Assembly: GCA_034432095.1 (NCBI GenBank)
Contig: DAOUCV010000010.1
Location: 1 to 12,789, forward strand
DNA: 12,789 nucleotides
Direction: 5' to 3'
Origin: DAOUCV01 sp034432095
GTDB taxonomy: Bacteria > Chloroflexota > Dehalococcoidia > Dehalococcoidales > UBA2162
Notes under the pieces: model-generated
Told to the model about the DNA's origin: nothing
What the model saw: only the letters and a program-made list of their open reading frames with translations
Database searches by the model: none
Position numbers and translations under genes: made by a program
Part shown: positions 12,145-12,789 of the stretch, in pieces
How positions within the stretch are numbered: position 1 is the stretch's first letter
How the letters are laid out: each line of letters opens with the position of its first letter

Positions 12145-12789
12145 GCCCGGTAGCCTTCTTTCCGACACCAGTGCAGGAACAGGTCTCGTTTCTCTTCGGC
12201 CTCCGGCCGGCTCTCGGCATAAGCGATGTCCTGCAGCCTCCGTTTAGCCTGCGGCTGCACCTTCTTGGGTAACTTGTCCATTACGTTGACGATTTTGTGG
12301 TTCCAGCAGCGCTGCTCCGCGGCGTCAGGATAGACGTTCGCGAGGGCGCCCCAGATGCCAAGATTGCCGTCTCCCGTAACTAGGCGGGGACAGTTCATGC
12401 CACGTTCCTTGAGGTCTCGCAACACACCAGACCAACTCTCGGTCGATTCCCGGTAGCCCGGCTTCACTGCCAGGATCACCTTCCGTCCATCCGCGAGCCC
12501 GCCGACGATTACTAGGAGCGCCGCCTTCTCCTTCTCCAGCCCCGCCTTGACATAGATTCCATCTACCCACAGGAAGAGCACTTCCAACCCATCCAGAGGG
12601 CGGTTCTTCCATTCATCCCACTCATCCTGCCAGCCTTCCTTCAGGCGAGCGACCGTGCTGGCCGAGACCGGCGCACCTTCACCCAGCAGGCCTCTCAGCG
12701 CTAAGTCGAAGTCCCCCAGGGCCAGACCGTGAAGATAGAGCTGAGGGATGAGCTTGTTTATCTCGGCGGTCCGCCGGGCAAACATGGGC
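12138..12789 (-). CDS. IS256-family (mutator-type) transposase, C-terminally truncated, partial at window end
   Basis: The visible 217 residues start within the N-terminal third (RRTAEINKLIPQLYLHGL, ASTVARLKEGWQDEWDEW) and continue through the catalytic core: first Asp in FLWVDGIYVKAG, second Asp in LVTGDGNLGIWGAL, and the QRCWNHKIVNVMDKLPK motif, all typical of IS256 DDE transposases. The frame stops at TAG 12138-12140 after CRKEGYRAG. The family's usual length is about 400 aa, so the last third, with the catalytic Glu, is missing, and no homologous sequence appears beyond the stop. The N-terminus lies outside the window. The protein should be inactive. The small basic gene ends 29 bp away, convergent, so a deletion or insertion boundary lies near 12110-12140. 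Confidence 0.85.
   Translation of the reverse strand, partial: PMFARRTAEINKLIPQLYLHGLALGDFDLALRGLLGEGAPVSASTVARLKEGWQDEWDEWKNRPLDGLEVLFLWVDGIYVKAGLEKEKAALLVIVGGLADGRKVILAVKPGYRESTESWSGVLRDLKERGMNCPRLVTGDGNLGIWGALANVYPDAAEQRCWNHKIVNVMDKLPKKVQPQAKRRLQDIAYAESRPEAEEKRDLFLHWCRKEGYRAG

Noticed and set aside
12325..12612. Second minus-strand frame of 95 aa inside the transposase
   Set aside because: It overlaps the recognised IS256 transposase in another frame and has no independent support.

Overview
The window looks like accessory, partly decayed chromosome from a Chloroflexota bacterium, most likely Dehalococcoidia. I infer this from recognised protein styles only: a DUF5679 mini zinc ribbon, a bacterial Ku next to DUF72, short receiver-type regulators, and small proteins of a kind I associate with that class. 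No database search was possible.

Left part (1-3818). A possible IS21-type end (65-99) precedes a plus-strand run: a secreted protein (243-782) behind a structured leader; a small gene made of a fused 198-bp tandem duplication (823-1212); a possible leader peptide (1262-1339); a receiver-only response regulator (1344-1733); and an unknown 192-aa protein (1774-2352). Then comes debris: a C-terminal gene fragment (2652-2801, minus) and a tRNA-Pro(GGG)-like gene with a promoter but an abnormal 3' half. A NarL-type regulator (3138-3818, minus) has Glu at its phosphoacceptor site, and its ribosome binding site can be paired by an upstream complement.

Middle (3973-8237). On the minus strand a Ku gene runs out of frame into a DUF72 gene that has lost its N-terminus, which points to a deletion joining the two. 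Upstream lie three small unknown genes (161, 129 and 97 aa). A short hairpin motif occurs three times in the gaps of this strand. A remnant of a serine recombinase C-terminus (about 7055-7363) and a ribbon-helix-helix/HTH-like gene behind three 13-bp direct repeats (7572-8237) suggest a decayed integrative element.

Right part (8238-12789). A repeat-rich stretch carries degenerate TAGCCG-type arrays and one doubtful small Cys-rich gene. A DUF5679 gene (9333-9473) has its own promoter and is bracketed by an imperfect direct repeat of about 55 bp. A large lipoprotein with beta-propeller-like repeats (9858-11909) follows a strong promoter. A 47-aa very basic protein (11965-12108) and a C-terminally truncated IS256-family transposase (12138 to the window end, minus) close the window.

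No complete defence or biosynthetic system is visible. The best leads are the phosphosite-altered regulator with its paired ribosome binding site, the repeated hairpins of the Ku-side gene group, the stop-loss gene duplication, and the ribbon-helix-helix gene with its repeat array.
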